Of a DNA stretch of 64,000 nucleotides, positions 28,572 through 39,935 are shown piece by piece. A program made the position numbers and the translations under genes. Numbering within the stretch: position 1 is the stretch's first letter; each line of letters opens with the position of its first letter. The notes beneath the pieces are model-generated. The model did not search any database and was not told the DNA's origin. It saw nothing but the letters and a program-made list of their open reading frames with translations. The stretch is from Setaria digitata. Lineage: Eukaryota; Nematoda; Chromadorea; Rhabditida; Setariidae. The stretch is from assembly GCA_003640385.1 (NCBI GenBank), contig RCAB01000286.1, forward strand, positions 1-64,000, given 5' to 3'.

Positions 28572-28811
28572 AATATTCTAATTCAGGTAAGGAACAGTTA
28601 CTATGGTACTAACATCAAAATATGTTACAATTCCATGCGCGTATGTCATGAAATGACTTAAAATACTGAGCAAATTTTGGGGAAGGCTTCCAAGNCAATA
28701 TTCTAATTCAGGTAAGGAACAGTTACTATGGTCAAAATATGTTACAATTCCATGCGCGTATGTCATGAAATGACTTAAAATACTGAGCAAATTTTGGGGA
28801 AGGCTTCCAAG
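28572..28811. repeat. Duplicated ~120-base segment around a single N
   Basis: The segment starting AATATTCTAATTCAGGTAAG at 28572-28694 is repeated at 28697-28811, with one N at 28695 between the copies. The second copy lacks about eight bases (TACTAACA or equivalent) after TTACTATGG; otherwise they look identical. This is most simply two contig ends, perhaps two haplotypes, joined without merging. Confidence 0.9.
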
Positions 28812-29168
28812 GTGGACGGATGAAAGACAAAGTTAAGTTTTCTCAAACACACAATGATGCTTAAATACTAGTAAAATACGAACATATCTGGTAATTTCAT
28901 ACACTAATCAATAGGAAATAGAACGACTTTTTAGCTGTAATAAATTAGCTGGGTCCTACAGCGATTCCCCGTACTCTGTTATAATAAGTGCAGGCATTTG
29001 TGTAGTTTCCACGTGGGGGGGGGGGGGGCTGTGGGGACGTTTGCTTACGTGTCGGGTTGGGTAGGTTAGAAATAGGACGTCAATCAGCTAATTTCAAACC
29101 CTGAGCAGTTTTGTGATTGAAAAGTAATTCAGTTGAACTAAGCTAATTTGACAGGTAAAGGGCGTGAG
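28812..29168. other. Upstream region with a G14 run
   Basis: This non-coding stretch lies upstream of the plus-strand gene starting at 29169. It contains 14 consecutive G at 29015-29028, followed by a further GGGG at about 29033. That is exceptional in such AT-rich DNA. It could form a quadruplex in the promoter or mark a sequence error; length errors are likely in such a run. Confidence 0.6.
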
Positions 29169-32100
29169 ATGGATGAGCCTTACCTCCGGAAGCCACGAAT
29201 AGTATATCGGACCGGCGTACCCAATCCTTTGACGCTCGATCAGTACAGCGCCGTTCTCGGTAAGTCCACTTTTTACCCACTGGGTAGTTCCACGTTTTAC
29301 CTTCGTCCAAGCTCGGAAAAATTGGTCCGCACCGTCCCGGAATAATGCCCCTCCTGGTTGATGCCGTTTTTTACCCAGGGAAAGACCGTGGAACATGCAA
29401 TGCGCAGTGGATGTCTGATGGATGCATGCGTGTAAAGCCGATTAGCAGTAGTCATTGTGCAGTTTAAGCATACCCTGAAAAGTGCTGTAGCAGAAAACGT
29501 TATATATTGAGACTTCCGGTTTGGTTACCAGGATGTGTAATGAGAATAAAAAAGAATTCTTCGAAGTAATTTAAATGTTGATTGATCAGTATATTATGAT
29601 ATAAGACGTCAGAGTTATGCTGAAGATGTTGGTAACGGCAAAAAACAATTATTGAAATAATTTGCGGTGCAAGCTCTAAACGATTTGAACTCGGTTCTTC
29701 TTAACGAAAGTTTGATTACCCGGTTTTTCTTTTGGTCAAGATCACTGATATTCAGAATTTTCGTACGGATTTAAAATACTGTCAGGACTCATTCGCTTTC
29801 TTTTTACTTATTCTCAACAAGGGTGTGCATCCAATGAAACCTTTTAAAAATGCAATAACATTGACGATTTCTGCTTTGTGAGATAGGTGTGAATTTGCAT
29901 ATAATACCCGATAAGTATTGTATTATCAAAAAAAGAGGGATATTATAAATATTGTCCTAAGTAAAGGTATTTTCTTCCGAAATATTGTTGATGCTTGGGG
30001 AAAAGAGTGTTTGGTTACTCAGGTAAGGTGCATTGGCACATATTTCTCACCTGTGCATAAAGTATTAGTTAATCTCGGTAATTTATTTTCAAGTTCTTCG
30101 TTTGTTCCTTTTTTATTTCCGTTATTCCAGATAAAGTTGAAAAAAATCGGAATCTAGTATGTACGAATGGACCAATGTATCGACCGGATGGTGGTACTAT
30201 TGTGGTATATGACTGTACTCTTTACCCACGTGGTACCCTGAATGATGACCAAGTACGACGAACATTTCGTGTTGATGGCTATAGATGGGGGAATTCTAAA
30301 GGTGTTCATAATTTAAGTAACGGACTTCAAAAGCGATACAACTTACTTTACTGCAAAAATGATCCACATGGCGATGACAGATTTATGTAAGTGTGGTATC
30401 CTTATCCATACCTTATCGTATATTAATTAAGTTAAGGAATAACTATGGTGGCAGATACAGATTAATTGGAGTGGTTCAGTAGACGATATATTGTGTCGAG
30501 AAATGTCTTTTCATACAGCGGCACTTAAAATTGAAATTAAGACCACTTATGGTTATGTTGTTTTGTATTGAACAATTTTACTAACTCCAAATTCTCCAAT
30601 CTATTAAAATTCTATCAGAATAAAAAGAAATTTTTAAGTTTTTGAAATTTGCAGACGTTGTGAATATTCGAGAGAGCCATGTGGTTTAGTGCTTTTCCAC
30701 TATATTGGTGACCACGTTGTAGCAGCTCAAGTATCTGATAATGCACCACATGGAAATGCAAAACGAACTAACCAGCCATTCCTCCGAACATTACCAATTA
30801 TATTGCAAGAAGTGAAAGAGCAAAGTATAATGAACAATAATGCAGTTGAGGTGAATTCCAATATTATCGGGAAGCAGGAAATTATCTTATTGCGATTAAG
30901 ATTATGAGGAACTGCAATATCGCCTGAATTTTTATCTTGCTTCGTTCGTACATATAAAATGCAATTTTTCCTCTCTCTTGTCTATCTCATCGCATCATTT
31001 GAATTATAAACTAAATTTATGGGGAAAAATTGAACGGTATTTCTTCTTTTTTTTCCTGTAGATTATTGATCACGCAAAGTCTCGGAAGACATCAGAGACA
31101 GTTATAGTTGCATTGGACAGTATTTTGAACTCCACCGATCCACATTCAACTGTTGTTAATATGGGTTCCTTCTCCACTTTAGCTGTTGTTCATTTGAAAC
31201 CCTTCCCCACTTCAGCTGTCGAAGTTCTCATTTGAATATTTACTTACAGTATCGAAATCTGCTTCAGTGAAAGTTTTAGCCCTTCGGCTGACCCCGAAGT
31301 TTTTACATTAGGATTTTTAAACCGTTTCAAAACAAAGTTTTCAATGTTCGATATTTTGATTTTCGAAAAGTTTCAATTATCAGATTTATGACCGACTAAC
31401 GGAGCAAAGCATTTATGATCAATGTGCGACCAGCTCGCGAGTCACGCCACGCAGGTTACGTAACAAAGAACAAGTGAGGAATGTGATGAAATCCTTTCGA
31501 CAAAAGCTTGCTCGAAATAGTTTGGTTAGTAGAGATTCTGCCTTGTCATGTTTTTATAATTTAAATATATCAAAAATCTTTCAACACTTTATCGTCGCTT
31601 GCTATATTTATCCCAGCCTTCAGCCACTCTCCGTAAGTTATACTCACAAAATCTAGAAACAGGGCCGTAATCGAGCAAATGCCAAATGTTACTAGCTTCT
31701 GAATATTTAGATTCGTATTGGAATTCGTTCATTTGAACGAACCATGAACGGAGACTAGAGATCAAATCTCCTTGCTTCCGCTATTGTCCTCATTTAGTAG
31801 AACCACCGTCTTGCGAATTTGATATCTTGTGTCCGTTGTCCGTCCGGGAACTTTTTACCCCTTCTGTTCATTGTGATCTTTGATTTGGTATCACTAATTT
31901 TTGTCCATTGTCTTATAAAATTGCGGGATTTCATTGTGATTTTTTTTATAGTTAAATAGGACTTTGAAAATATTTGAATTTTGATGTCAAATAGAATTTT
32001 CTAATGAACTTGATATCAAGCATTGCAGTGACAACAAAAATATCCTGCCATGAATAGTGTGTATTATCATGCAAAGTTTTATTAAACTATTTGCAGAGAA

Positions 32101-32493
32101 TTTGTGCTGTAGTTTTTCCCATAACATTAACGGAGTTTCTAGCTTTTAGTTTCTAATTACTTCTGGTTTTCGTATTTTTTTATTTAACAAAATAAATTGG
32201 TATGTGGCCAGATTAATTTACGCTTTTTTTTTTCTTTTTTTTTTTTACAGTTCATCCAGCCGCGACCAACATCTTTGTATGTTACGGAGCAAGAAGCGGC
32301 AGCGCTTGGAGGACGTATTTTGCGCAGAACGAACGCAGAAGTAGGCAGAAATCAAGTTGAGGTTGTAGAGGGTAGCGTTTTCGAAGAACAGGAAGGGATG
32401 TCAGATGGTCAGCCACCAGTCATGCTAAAAAAAGCTCGAGTTGATGATGATTCAGATTCCAGCTATGCGCCGATTGATGTAACAACAGTTGAT
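29169..32493 (+). CDS. FLYWCH/CG-1-like candidate DNA-binding protein exons
   Basis: Exons join with matching phase: 29169-29259 (start MDEPYLRKPRIVYRTG; GTAAGT donor), 30131-30386, 30655-30850, one starting at 31062 (end unresolved), 31384-31524 and 32251-32493. The second and third exons encode a compact domain with FRVDGYRWGNSKG, then LLYCKND, then RFIRCEYSREPCGLVLFHYI, GDHVV and DNAPHGN. The C-x6-C spacing followed by a His about 22 residues later resembles FLYWCH zinc fingers, although the second His is Asn. The FR-DGY-W ... RC ... LVLFHY layout also recalls the CG-1 domain of CAMTA factors. I cannot name the family with certainty. Later exons carry IYDRLTEQSIYDQC and a basic stretch, RNVMKSFRQKLARNSL. 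The last exon (PTSLYVTEQEAAALGGRI to DVTTVD) runs in phase 0 into the decarboxylase exons, so this may be one gene with the next entry. The donor of the 31062 exon was not resolved. Confidence 0.6.
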
Positions 32494-32739
32494 GTGAGTG
32501 AAATTTTCCAAAGGTTTTGGATTTGTTTTTAGATTTCATGTGAGAATCATTACTAATGAACAAGTTAAAAAAGAATTAATAAGGCCTTTGCTGTTGATGA
32601 TAGTTAATTGCGATGTCGTTTGGATGTGGAAGGCGGTTTCGATAATTTGAAAATGGGCAAAACAGATAATAATGAAGGCAGATACCAGTTTTGAGTATTC
32701 TACTCTCATTGTCTTTAATATTAATTTTTTGAACTTCAG

Positions 32740-34065
32740 TCCCAGAGCATAAAAACACGAGCTCCCTATGGATCCGATCATTCTTTCGCTCGACAGGGCG
32801 GCAAATTTCATCTTCTGATTGGTGTTACCGGTTCAGTAGCGTCAATCAAACTCGCGGAACTCATTACGGAACTTCACAAAAATAGTCCTGGAGAAAAACT
32901 GGTATGGTTTGTGCAGTAATTTGAGTGAAAATTCTTGAATATTTAAAGACTGAAGGACAGTACATGTGTCAGTTTGGCTAACCTTTGTGCATTTGTCAAG
33001 GTTATTCGTGTGGTTGCAACCGATGCTGCACGAACATTTATTGATGAATCAGCATTTGACGTGCCGATTTATAATGATTTGGACGAGTGGAATATGTGGA
33101 AAAAGCGGGGTGATCCAGTTTTGCATATTGGTCAGTTTTTACAGTAACTGGTTTGGGTCATGAGAAGTGGTCATTGATTAGGGTTACTTGTCAGATTCTT
33201 TCCGTCGACAAAAGCGACTTACGAAATTAGGTGATTAATGGTATATCTATTCTTGATTTCGAGTATGTCATCAGTTGACTAGCATACGCGAGTGTTTTTC
33301 AATTCGTTTCGCCAATTTATTTCATTTTTTCTTAAAGGCCTTTTTATTTTTTGACCCTTGCCTATTTTTATTTTTTGACCCTTGCCTTTTTGACCCTTGT
33401 TTACGAAAAGTAATTTTCTGTGTTGTTACCATTGTGTCAATTTTGGCTCTATATTTGCTTGAAATTGAAGTTTCAAATGGATTATTTTGCTGCTAATCAG
33501 TTAGTTCTTTTTCGAGAGCATTAACTTTATTATAATTTCTGGACTTCAGAGATGTGTACACTTTTAGAATTAAGAAAGTGGTCTGATGCGATGTTAATTG
33601 CACCACTAGATGCAAATTCAATGGCTAAAATAGCGAACGGTGTGTGCGATAATATTTTGCTCTCTATTGTACGCGCATGGGATCCACGAAAGCCACTGTA
33701 CTATGCACCAGCAATGAATGTTGCGATGTGGGAGAATCCACTCACTTATCAGCATCGTAAAGTCTTAAAAGAACTGCTGCGATATAAGGTTAGCATGTTT
33801 TCTAATGATGCTTTCATTTTTTATCTCACTCATTAGTTTTTTACTAAATAGTTTCAACGGAATATTTTGTAGCGAAACTAAAGCTACTGCTGAAGCGCTT
33901 TTGTGCGCTGAAACTTGAATAAAAAAATTTGAAATGAGTTAGCTGTCTAAGGAAGAAACTGAAAGTTATTGATGTATTCTTGTTCGCTATCGGTTGGTAG
34001 GAAAATAGCTCGAAAAATTGTTTCACATCTGCGATCAAAAGTTTTTGTAAAATAAGACGAGCATT

Positions 34066-34096
<31 letters not shown>

Positions 34097-34240
34097 CAGG
34101 AGATACCGCCAATTGAGAAAGAATTAATGTGTGGTGATACTGGCTTGGGTGCTATGGCAACTGTGCAGATGGTAGCATCAATTGTCGCTAGTGAGGTGAA
34201 GAATCGTTTTGCTGTTTACTCTGATAATTCAGCTTTGTAA
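32740..34240 (+). CDS. Phosphopantothenoylcysteine decarboxylase (PPCDC)
   Basis: This flavoprotein of the HFCD family decarboxylates 4'-phosphopantothenoylcysteine to 4'-phosphopantetheine in coenzyme A synthesis. Exons are 32740-32901, 33001-33130, 33550-33788 and 34100-34240, phases 0, 1 and 0. The protein shows KFHLLIGVTGSVASIKLAEL (flavin-binding start), DEWNMWKKRGDPVLHI (the conserved His of DPVLHI is present), KWSDAMLIAPLDANSMAKIA, GVCDN, YYAPAMNVAMWENP (the PAMN substrate motif) and MCGDTGLGAMA (the catalytic Cys loop). The stop is at 34238-34240. The first PPCDC exon has no Met, so translation must begin upstream: at Met 32398 (MSDGQPPVMLKK) in exon 32251-32493, or at 29169 as one long protein with the preceding domain. 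The 33131-33549 intron contains three copies of a short TTTTTGACCCTTGCC-type repeat. Confidence 0.93.
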
Positions 34241-35239
34241 CTTATCGCATTTCTCTCTTTTTTTATTTTATGATGGGATATTGTTACATTGCTTATAACT
34301 GGATTTGCTTCATTTTATACAGTTTACAAATATTCCATGTTCTTTGCGGAATAAGATTTTGAATAGCTCATAGTCGCTTCCATCAATGTACTCTTGAAGA
34401 GTTGTGGCATCTTTCCTCTTTGTGGGCGTTCCTAGCAGGGAGTGGTCGGAAATTTTTGAAATTTTCCATCCTTTTTTTTTTCTTTGTATTATCAGAATGT
34501 TTTACTGCTTAAAGTCTTTGACTTTAGTTATTGTACAGGTTGACCAGTTTCATGTCACTATGATTCAATGTTATTTTTAAATTAAAGTGCTTAGTCGAAT
34601 TCGTTTATCCTTTTACCCCTGGAATACTTTTATTCTTATTTGGGTTTTTCAGTCATTAGAGTTTTTGTTTTTAAGCTTCTCAGAAAGGTTTAAGGTGCGA
34701 AAATTTTCTTTGCAAACCAAGAACGGTGTGGAGGTTTATTTTCCGTACTACTTTTTCTCTGGAGGAATGTTCCCTGTAGAAAATGAAACTGAGTTTGTGG
34801 ATTTCTACATTTGTTTTCTAAAATAAAGATTATGAATCACCAAAGATGTCATTGTTTTACATATATAATTTGAGTTTTTGCATGCAAATATTTGAATTAT
34901 GGATGATGGTCGGCAGCAGGTTACTGCCAAGTGATCTGAGTGAAGTAAACACAAGATAAAATTAACTTGCAAAAAGTATATGGTTTTGCGGAAAATGTGA
35001 GTTTTGTAGCACAGATTGCTTCCGGAGGATTAACGATGACGCAGCTGGAAATGGGATATTAGCATAATTAAGGCAGCTGTGGTTGGCGGGTGATCTCGAT
35101 CTTTGATAAAACAATGCATGATTGGTTGTAAAGTGCTTAAGGAGACAGTACATAATCGCTTTAGTGATCTCGATTTACTGCCAACATACGGTTGAAAAAC
35201 CATTTTTGAGCGATTTTTCAATATATAGTGTTGAAGGAG
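34241..35239. other. Spacer between PPCDC and ChaC2-like gene
   Basis: About 1 kb, both flanking genes on the plus strand. Rich in T runs. A plus frame at 34587-34826 is phenylalanine-rich and shows no family signature. I see no gene. Confidence 0.5.
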
Positions 35240-36441
35240 ATGTGGATATTTGGTTACGGTTCACTACTGTGGTACACGGATTTCCCATATCGAAACGTCG
35301 TTCCCGGTGTTGTACGTGGTTATTCACGTCGATTTTGGCAGCTCAGCCCCGACCATAGGGGTACAGCAACCGCTGTTGGTTTTTTTTCTGTTGCGGGCAA
35401 AAGAGAGAACCCGGTTTTTTTTTATAGACCAAATTGGATAAGTTTGTATTTCAATGATGTTGATTATCCTGGCAGTCTTTGGAACTGGTTTAAGGTGCGG
35501 CGCAACGTACTGAATTATTTCATTGTTTCATTTCCAAAATAAGGTGGAGTGTTTTGCAGCCTGGTCGTACAGTAACCCTGGTAGAGGACGACAAAGGTTC
35601 TTGTTGGGGACTAGCTTACGAAGTTGATGAAGAAAAGGCATCAGATACGATTAAATATTTGGATGTGCGAGAAAAAGCTGGATATTTGGTAATTTTTAAG
35701 CAGTTGTTGAAGGTGATAGAAGGAAAATTCGCCATTGATCTTCGCGAAGGTCCATTTCTTACTCTTTTCATTGAAAAATTGATGTTTCGCATTTCAGTAT
35801 TTCTTTAAGTTTTCTCACTCTCAGAGAAAAGAAGTTGTGTTTTATCCGGATAGTGGCAGTTCATTTTTCCGACTAAATGTTTATTTGGCTGCAGAAAAAC
35901 AAAATCCGTATTTCACTGGACCCACTGATGAGGAAACTATTGTACACACTGCAAGTTTTTTTTGGGTCTTATCTTGCATATTTTGTACACATATTGAATT
36001 TTCTCGTTTTTTTAAAGAATAACAGTTTGAAAATTCTTGAAAGTTCTAAAAATCACAGTCGAGAAATTACGAAAACGAAAAGATAATAAAATTTCATTAC
36101 GCTCAAACATAGTGCCTTAAATTGTATCTCAGTCCCAGTCTTGTTTTGATGTTAATTATTCAGAGTGAATAATTTGCAATTGATCTTGCACAATTTATGA
36201 AATCTGCATGGAAATCAAAATACATTTTAAGATACTTAAAGCCCGTGGACGTAGTGGAACAAACATTGAATATGCCTTGAGAGTGGCGGATTGCGTACAT
36301 CGAATGGCGCCTCACATTAATGATGAACATCTTTTTAATGTTGAAAGAAAAATAGTAGACAGATGTCGTGAGCTAAATATCCAGGACGAGTACCTCATAG
36401 AATACCTGAATCAAAGACATCAAGCTGAATTACTTACTTAA
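35240..36441 (+). CDS. ChaC2-type glutathione gamma-glutamylcyclotransferase
   Basis: This cytosolic enzyme cleaves glutathione to 5-oxoproline and Cys-Gly. Four exons join in phase: 35240-35374, 35560-35688, 35825-35954 and 36242-36441. The start MWIFGYGSLLWYTDFPYRNV carries the family's YGSL substrate loop. It is followed by YSRRFWQLSPDHRG, PGRTVTLVEDDKGSCWGLAY, YLDVREKAGY (conserved Glu of the active site), VVFYPDSGSS, FTGPTDEET and GRSGTNIEYALRVAD. The length (about 197 residues) and block order match animal CHAC2. The exon 1 donor is GTTGGT; choosing it gives exactly the linker length seen in human CHAC2 between DHRG and PGR. The ATG at 35240 is at the family start. Nothing looks broken. 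Confidence 0.93.
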
Positions 36442-38044
36442 CTGTGATATTTAATTTTATTCCAGAATTTAAAAATATCGGAATAGTTGGAGTAGTCCAG
36501 TTACAGGCTATTTGCTCGGGAAAAAAGGGAGTGAATAAGTTTTCTGTTAACTTTCTTCTTTACTAGGCTACGAGCTGAATAACTGTTAAAGTTCTTTTCT
36601 TTTGATTTTCAAATTTGAATATAAAAGGGCAAGGGAATAAATATTACGTTTCAAATATTACTGTTATCCTGGCATGTCATGATTTTTTTTTTTTTGGATA
36701 GCTTGGGTTCTTAGATATCGGATTTTTTTATTTGCTGATTGTGGAAGTTGTGATATCATAACAGATTTCGCATTTAATCACTTATGCTCCAAGTATTTAC
36801 TCAACTGTTCATTGGTAATTTTGATTTAACTGAACTTGGCAGGTAATTTGATTAGTAAGAACATGTGAAAAGCGAGTATTTCATGAGTAAGAAATTATCA
36901 AAAGCTTTTTTACAGTTCAAAATATAACTATAGGAACTTCAAGTATTTCTTTTGCTTGCATCTATTCTTGATGAAAAATCAGCTCATTAGCGTAGATGAG
37001 ATGTTCTGTTATATTAATTTACCATTGCCTTATTTTTGTCTTTAAATATCTATCAACTAATTTTTTCTCTTCTCTAGTTTGCTCGTGCTGTAATCATCAT
37101 TGTTTTCTATGCTGTAAATAAGCCTCTTTATCTTTACTTTTTCAGAATATTGATGTTTTTTAACCGTTCCTTATTTGGAAATAAATTTCAGGAAAAGGTA
37201 CAAGATTTTCGAAACATGTGTGCATCATTAATTGTACCTAAGTTTTCAATTTTTAACAGTTAAAAAATTTGGGAATAGATATACAATAATAAAGACTGTA
37301 CACAATAACCAATATCATAATGGGTAGAATTAAATTTTTTGTTGATGGTAATTTAAATTCAAAAATATTTTTCTCCAAAAGATGCATAATTAGGGCGAAC
37401 AATGGCGAAAGTTATTTCTTTCTTTAAAAATTAAAGAATTGAAGAAAAACTTTGCTTTTCTGCCTTAATTATAATTGTGTCAAGACTTCAGTTATCATTG
37501 CTAATGATATCATGTTCGCATGCGAAAGATAAATGAAGGTGTTTTTTAATTCGAACAAATTCTTCCATTTTTTGAATTTATGCCAAAATAATGTTAAGAA
37601 AGTGAATTTGTCCCACAATAGTGGATTGTAATTAGTAACAAATATACCGCTTAACGTTACGTGGAAACATATTCGCTGATTTGACTATATCCATTGGATA
37701 AGTTTTAGGGGAATAAAGAAGGAAAAAGAAATTTAAATTTGAGGATGGCGTCCTGCATTCCAATGATTTAGTTAGACATATTAAAGTAAGCCAAAAATAA
37801 AAATTGGATTCCTTGGCATATTATTACAAAGATAAGATTATTATAAATAGATTTGGAATTTTGGGGAAAATTGAAATCTATCTACCAGCTATCAGTCAGG
37901 TATTCGTGACAGGTGGTAATTCTATAATTATATCTTGTCTACCAGTGTCACCGTCAAATATCCTTCTGCTAGGAAAAATTATTTTTATGCAATTGTCTTT
38001 ATAAAGAGCAAGATGCATGTGTGCAAGTTCAACATAAGAACAAT
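36442..38044. other. Convergent intergenic region
   Basis: About 1.6 kb between the plus-strand ChaC2-like gene and a minus-strand gene. AT-rich, with T runs (for example near 36685). No coding evidence. It should contain the 3' UTRs of both neighbours. Confidence 0.5.
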
Positions 38045-38827
38045 TTAATAATCTTTCAAACTTCTGAATTTTCTGACGACTTCATAATCGGATTCGGAAA
38101 TCCCAAAACAAGGTTCAACGAATCGATGGCATGGGTTATACCATTTGCCTGTCTTCTGATCACGCAATAATTTGCTGTACGGATATTCCGATCGGTACTG
38201 TAAAGTAAAATTTCTGAGTACCTACGATTTTTTTTTAACACACAGAATACCTTTCGCATTAATAATATTCATTCATATCATCAACTAACTACCCACGTCA
38301 ACTGTTAGATTTATTTTCTTCAGTCTCGTGTAAATCGTAATATCCGGTCAATCATCATTTTTGCCAATATTTTAAATATCGCAATGTCACAATGAAATGA
38401 CGCTTACTATTTTTCAAGAGAAATTTTGAAAAATCATTCATCAAGTTCGATACAAGAAACTCACATAGATGCAGTCTAAAGTATACACATCACAAAGTTT
38501 CCTGCTAACCATCGATTTGTGAAAGTGATATTTTATCAACGGATAAGAGATATTATAAGCCGGTTTACCGTATTTTCCCACCACAAACATGTCTTGTTTT
38601 ATTGACTTTTTATTTGATTCTCTGATATGGGGTCTTGTGTGGTCGATGTTTCCCCAGTTATTACCCATAATTTCGTCACTACTTCCATTATTATTGTGAT
38701 AATTTGCGACATTGTTGTCATTCTCGGTCTTCTCGTCACCTTCCATATTCCCCACATAATTAGTGATAACTAATGCAGTCCACTCTGTAATTAACAATAA
38801 TGCCACAGCCAGTCTTAAGGAACCCAT
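38045..38827 (-). CDS. Small predicted secreted protein, unrecognised
   Basis: Two exons, 38465-38827 and 38045-38197, join in phase 0 (GTGAGT donor, TTTACAG acceptor) to give about 171 residues. The N-terminus MGSLRLAVALLLITEWTALV is a typical signal peptide. The mature part begins acidic and Asn-rich (includes NNNGSS, a possible N-glycosylation site, and a second at NIS). The C-terminal part holds four Cys, in RKLCDVYTLDCIY and NPCHRFVEPCFGISE, consistent with disulphides. An acceptor-like TTTATTTAG lies just before the ATG, a possible spliced-leader site. I do not recognise a family; a nematode-restricted secreted protein is an inference. The ORF-like reading of exon 2 in another frame is a shadow. 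Confidence 0.65.
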
Positions 38828-39935
38828 TCTAAATAAATAAAATTCATTTGACGAATGAATCTTTTTGTATTCAGTTTCCCCAACTTCGTAATATTTGAAT
38901 TTTAGTACAAAGAGGCAGGCACTTCAGTAAGATCTCTAATACGAGATGAATCTACATATTACTTTGTTAGGATAATCATTACCTGTCGGAGTTAATTCCA
39001 ATCTTTCATTTGAATTCTTGAAGAAAATTCTATGTCAACTTGAACTGGTGCTTGAAATTCAATGTCTAACCAAAAGCCCTGTCAAATAAAGTTTACCTAT
39101 CCCTTTCCCCTGAAGAACAAACAAAAATGAGTCACTCTCCATTATTTTCAAACTAGTGTAAGTTCAGGAAAACGTAAAAACCGAGAGAAATATTTCCATT
39201 TTCATTAATTAGGGCTTTCATAAATTCTATAATAGTTTTATATTTATTTCATATGTATGCAGCTCATGAGATTAGCGTTCATCACAAGATTAAATAATGA
39301 GTCTGCTTGAATGAGAACCATAAGTAGCTAACAAAAATCCTAATGAGATTTTTTCTTTCCTTATTTCACAACCAATAAGGTAAGGGAAGACTAGAAATTG
39401 ATGGAATTGAACAATTCATTTCTTTAAATGGACATTTGAACGGTAAGGTGAAGAAGGTGATAAAACACAAAAGAACCATTTTCCTTTTTTTTTTAAAAAT
39501 TTATCTGTAATCGATCAATAATAATATCCGAAGGAAATCAACTTCTGGACCTTGTCACTAGAAAGCAAGAGTGTAGAAAATAGCGCTTCGGCACGTTAAA
39601 TAATTAAAAAACTTGGAAGCCTTGAACCTTTTTTTTTAAAAATTTTCCAGGGAAAATGAATTTGTAGTGCGTAGTTGATCAGCTTTCAGAGAATGGATAA
39701 TGTATTGAAATGTTAAAGAAACGTAACATCTCGAACTATAATACTCTTCTTACTCCATTTATACTGTAATGAACAAACAAATTTTCAAGTCAGTACTGAA
39801 GTTTACAGGAAGGTTCAAACATGTAAAAGTATTTTAAATTCAACAGTTGTTTGATTGTGAGTACAGCTGTTGCTTTACATCAACTGCCTAATATTCTTTT
39901 ACCATGATGATATGTAAAAGCACGACACACTGCTT
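38828..39935. other. Spacer between FAN1 and the secreted-protein gene
   Basis: About 1.1 kb between two minus-strand genes, AT-rich. No coding evidence. Probably the FAN1 3' UTR plus the promoter of the secreted-protein gene. Confidence 0.5.

Noticed and set aside
31700..32100. Possible tRNA or structured RNA
   Set aside because: No A/B boxes or acceptor pairing could be found on either strand.
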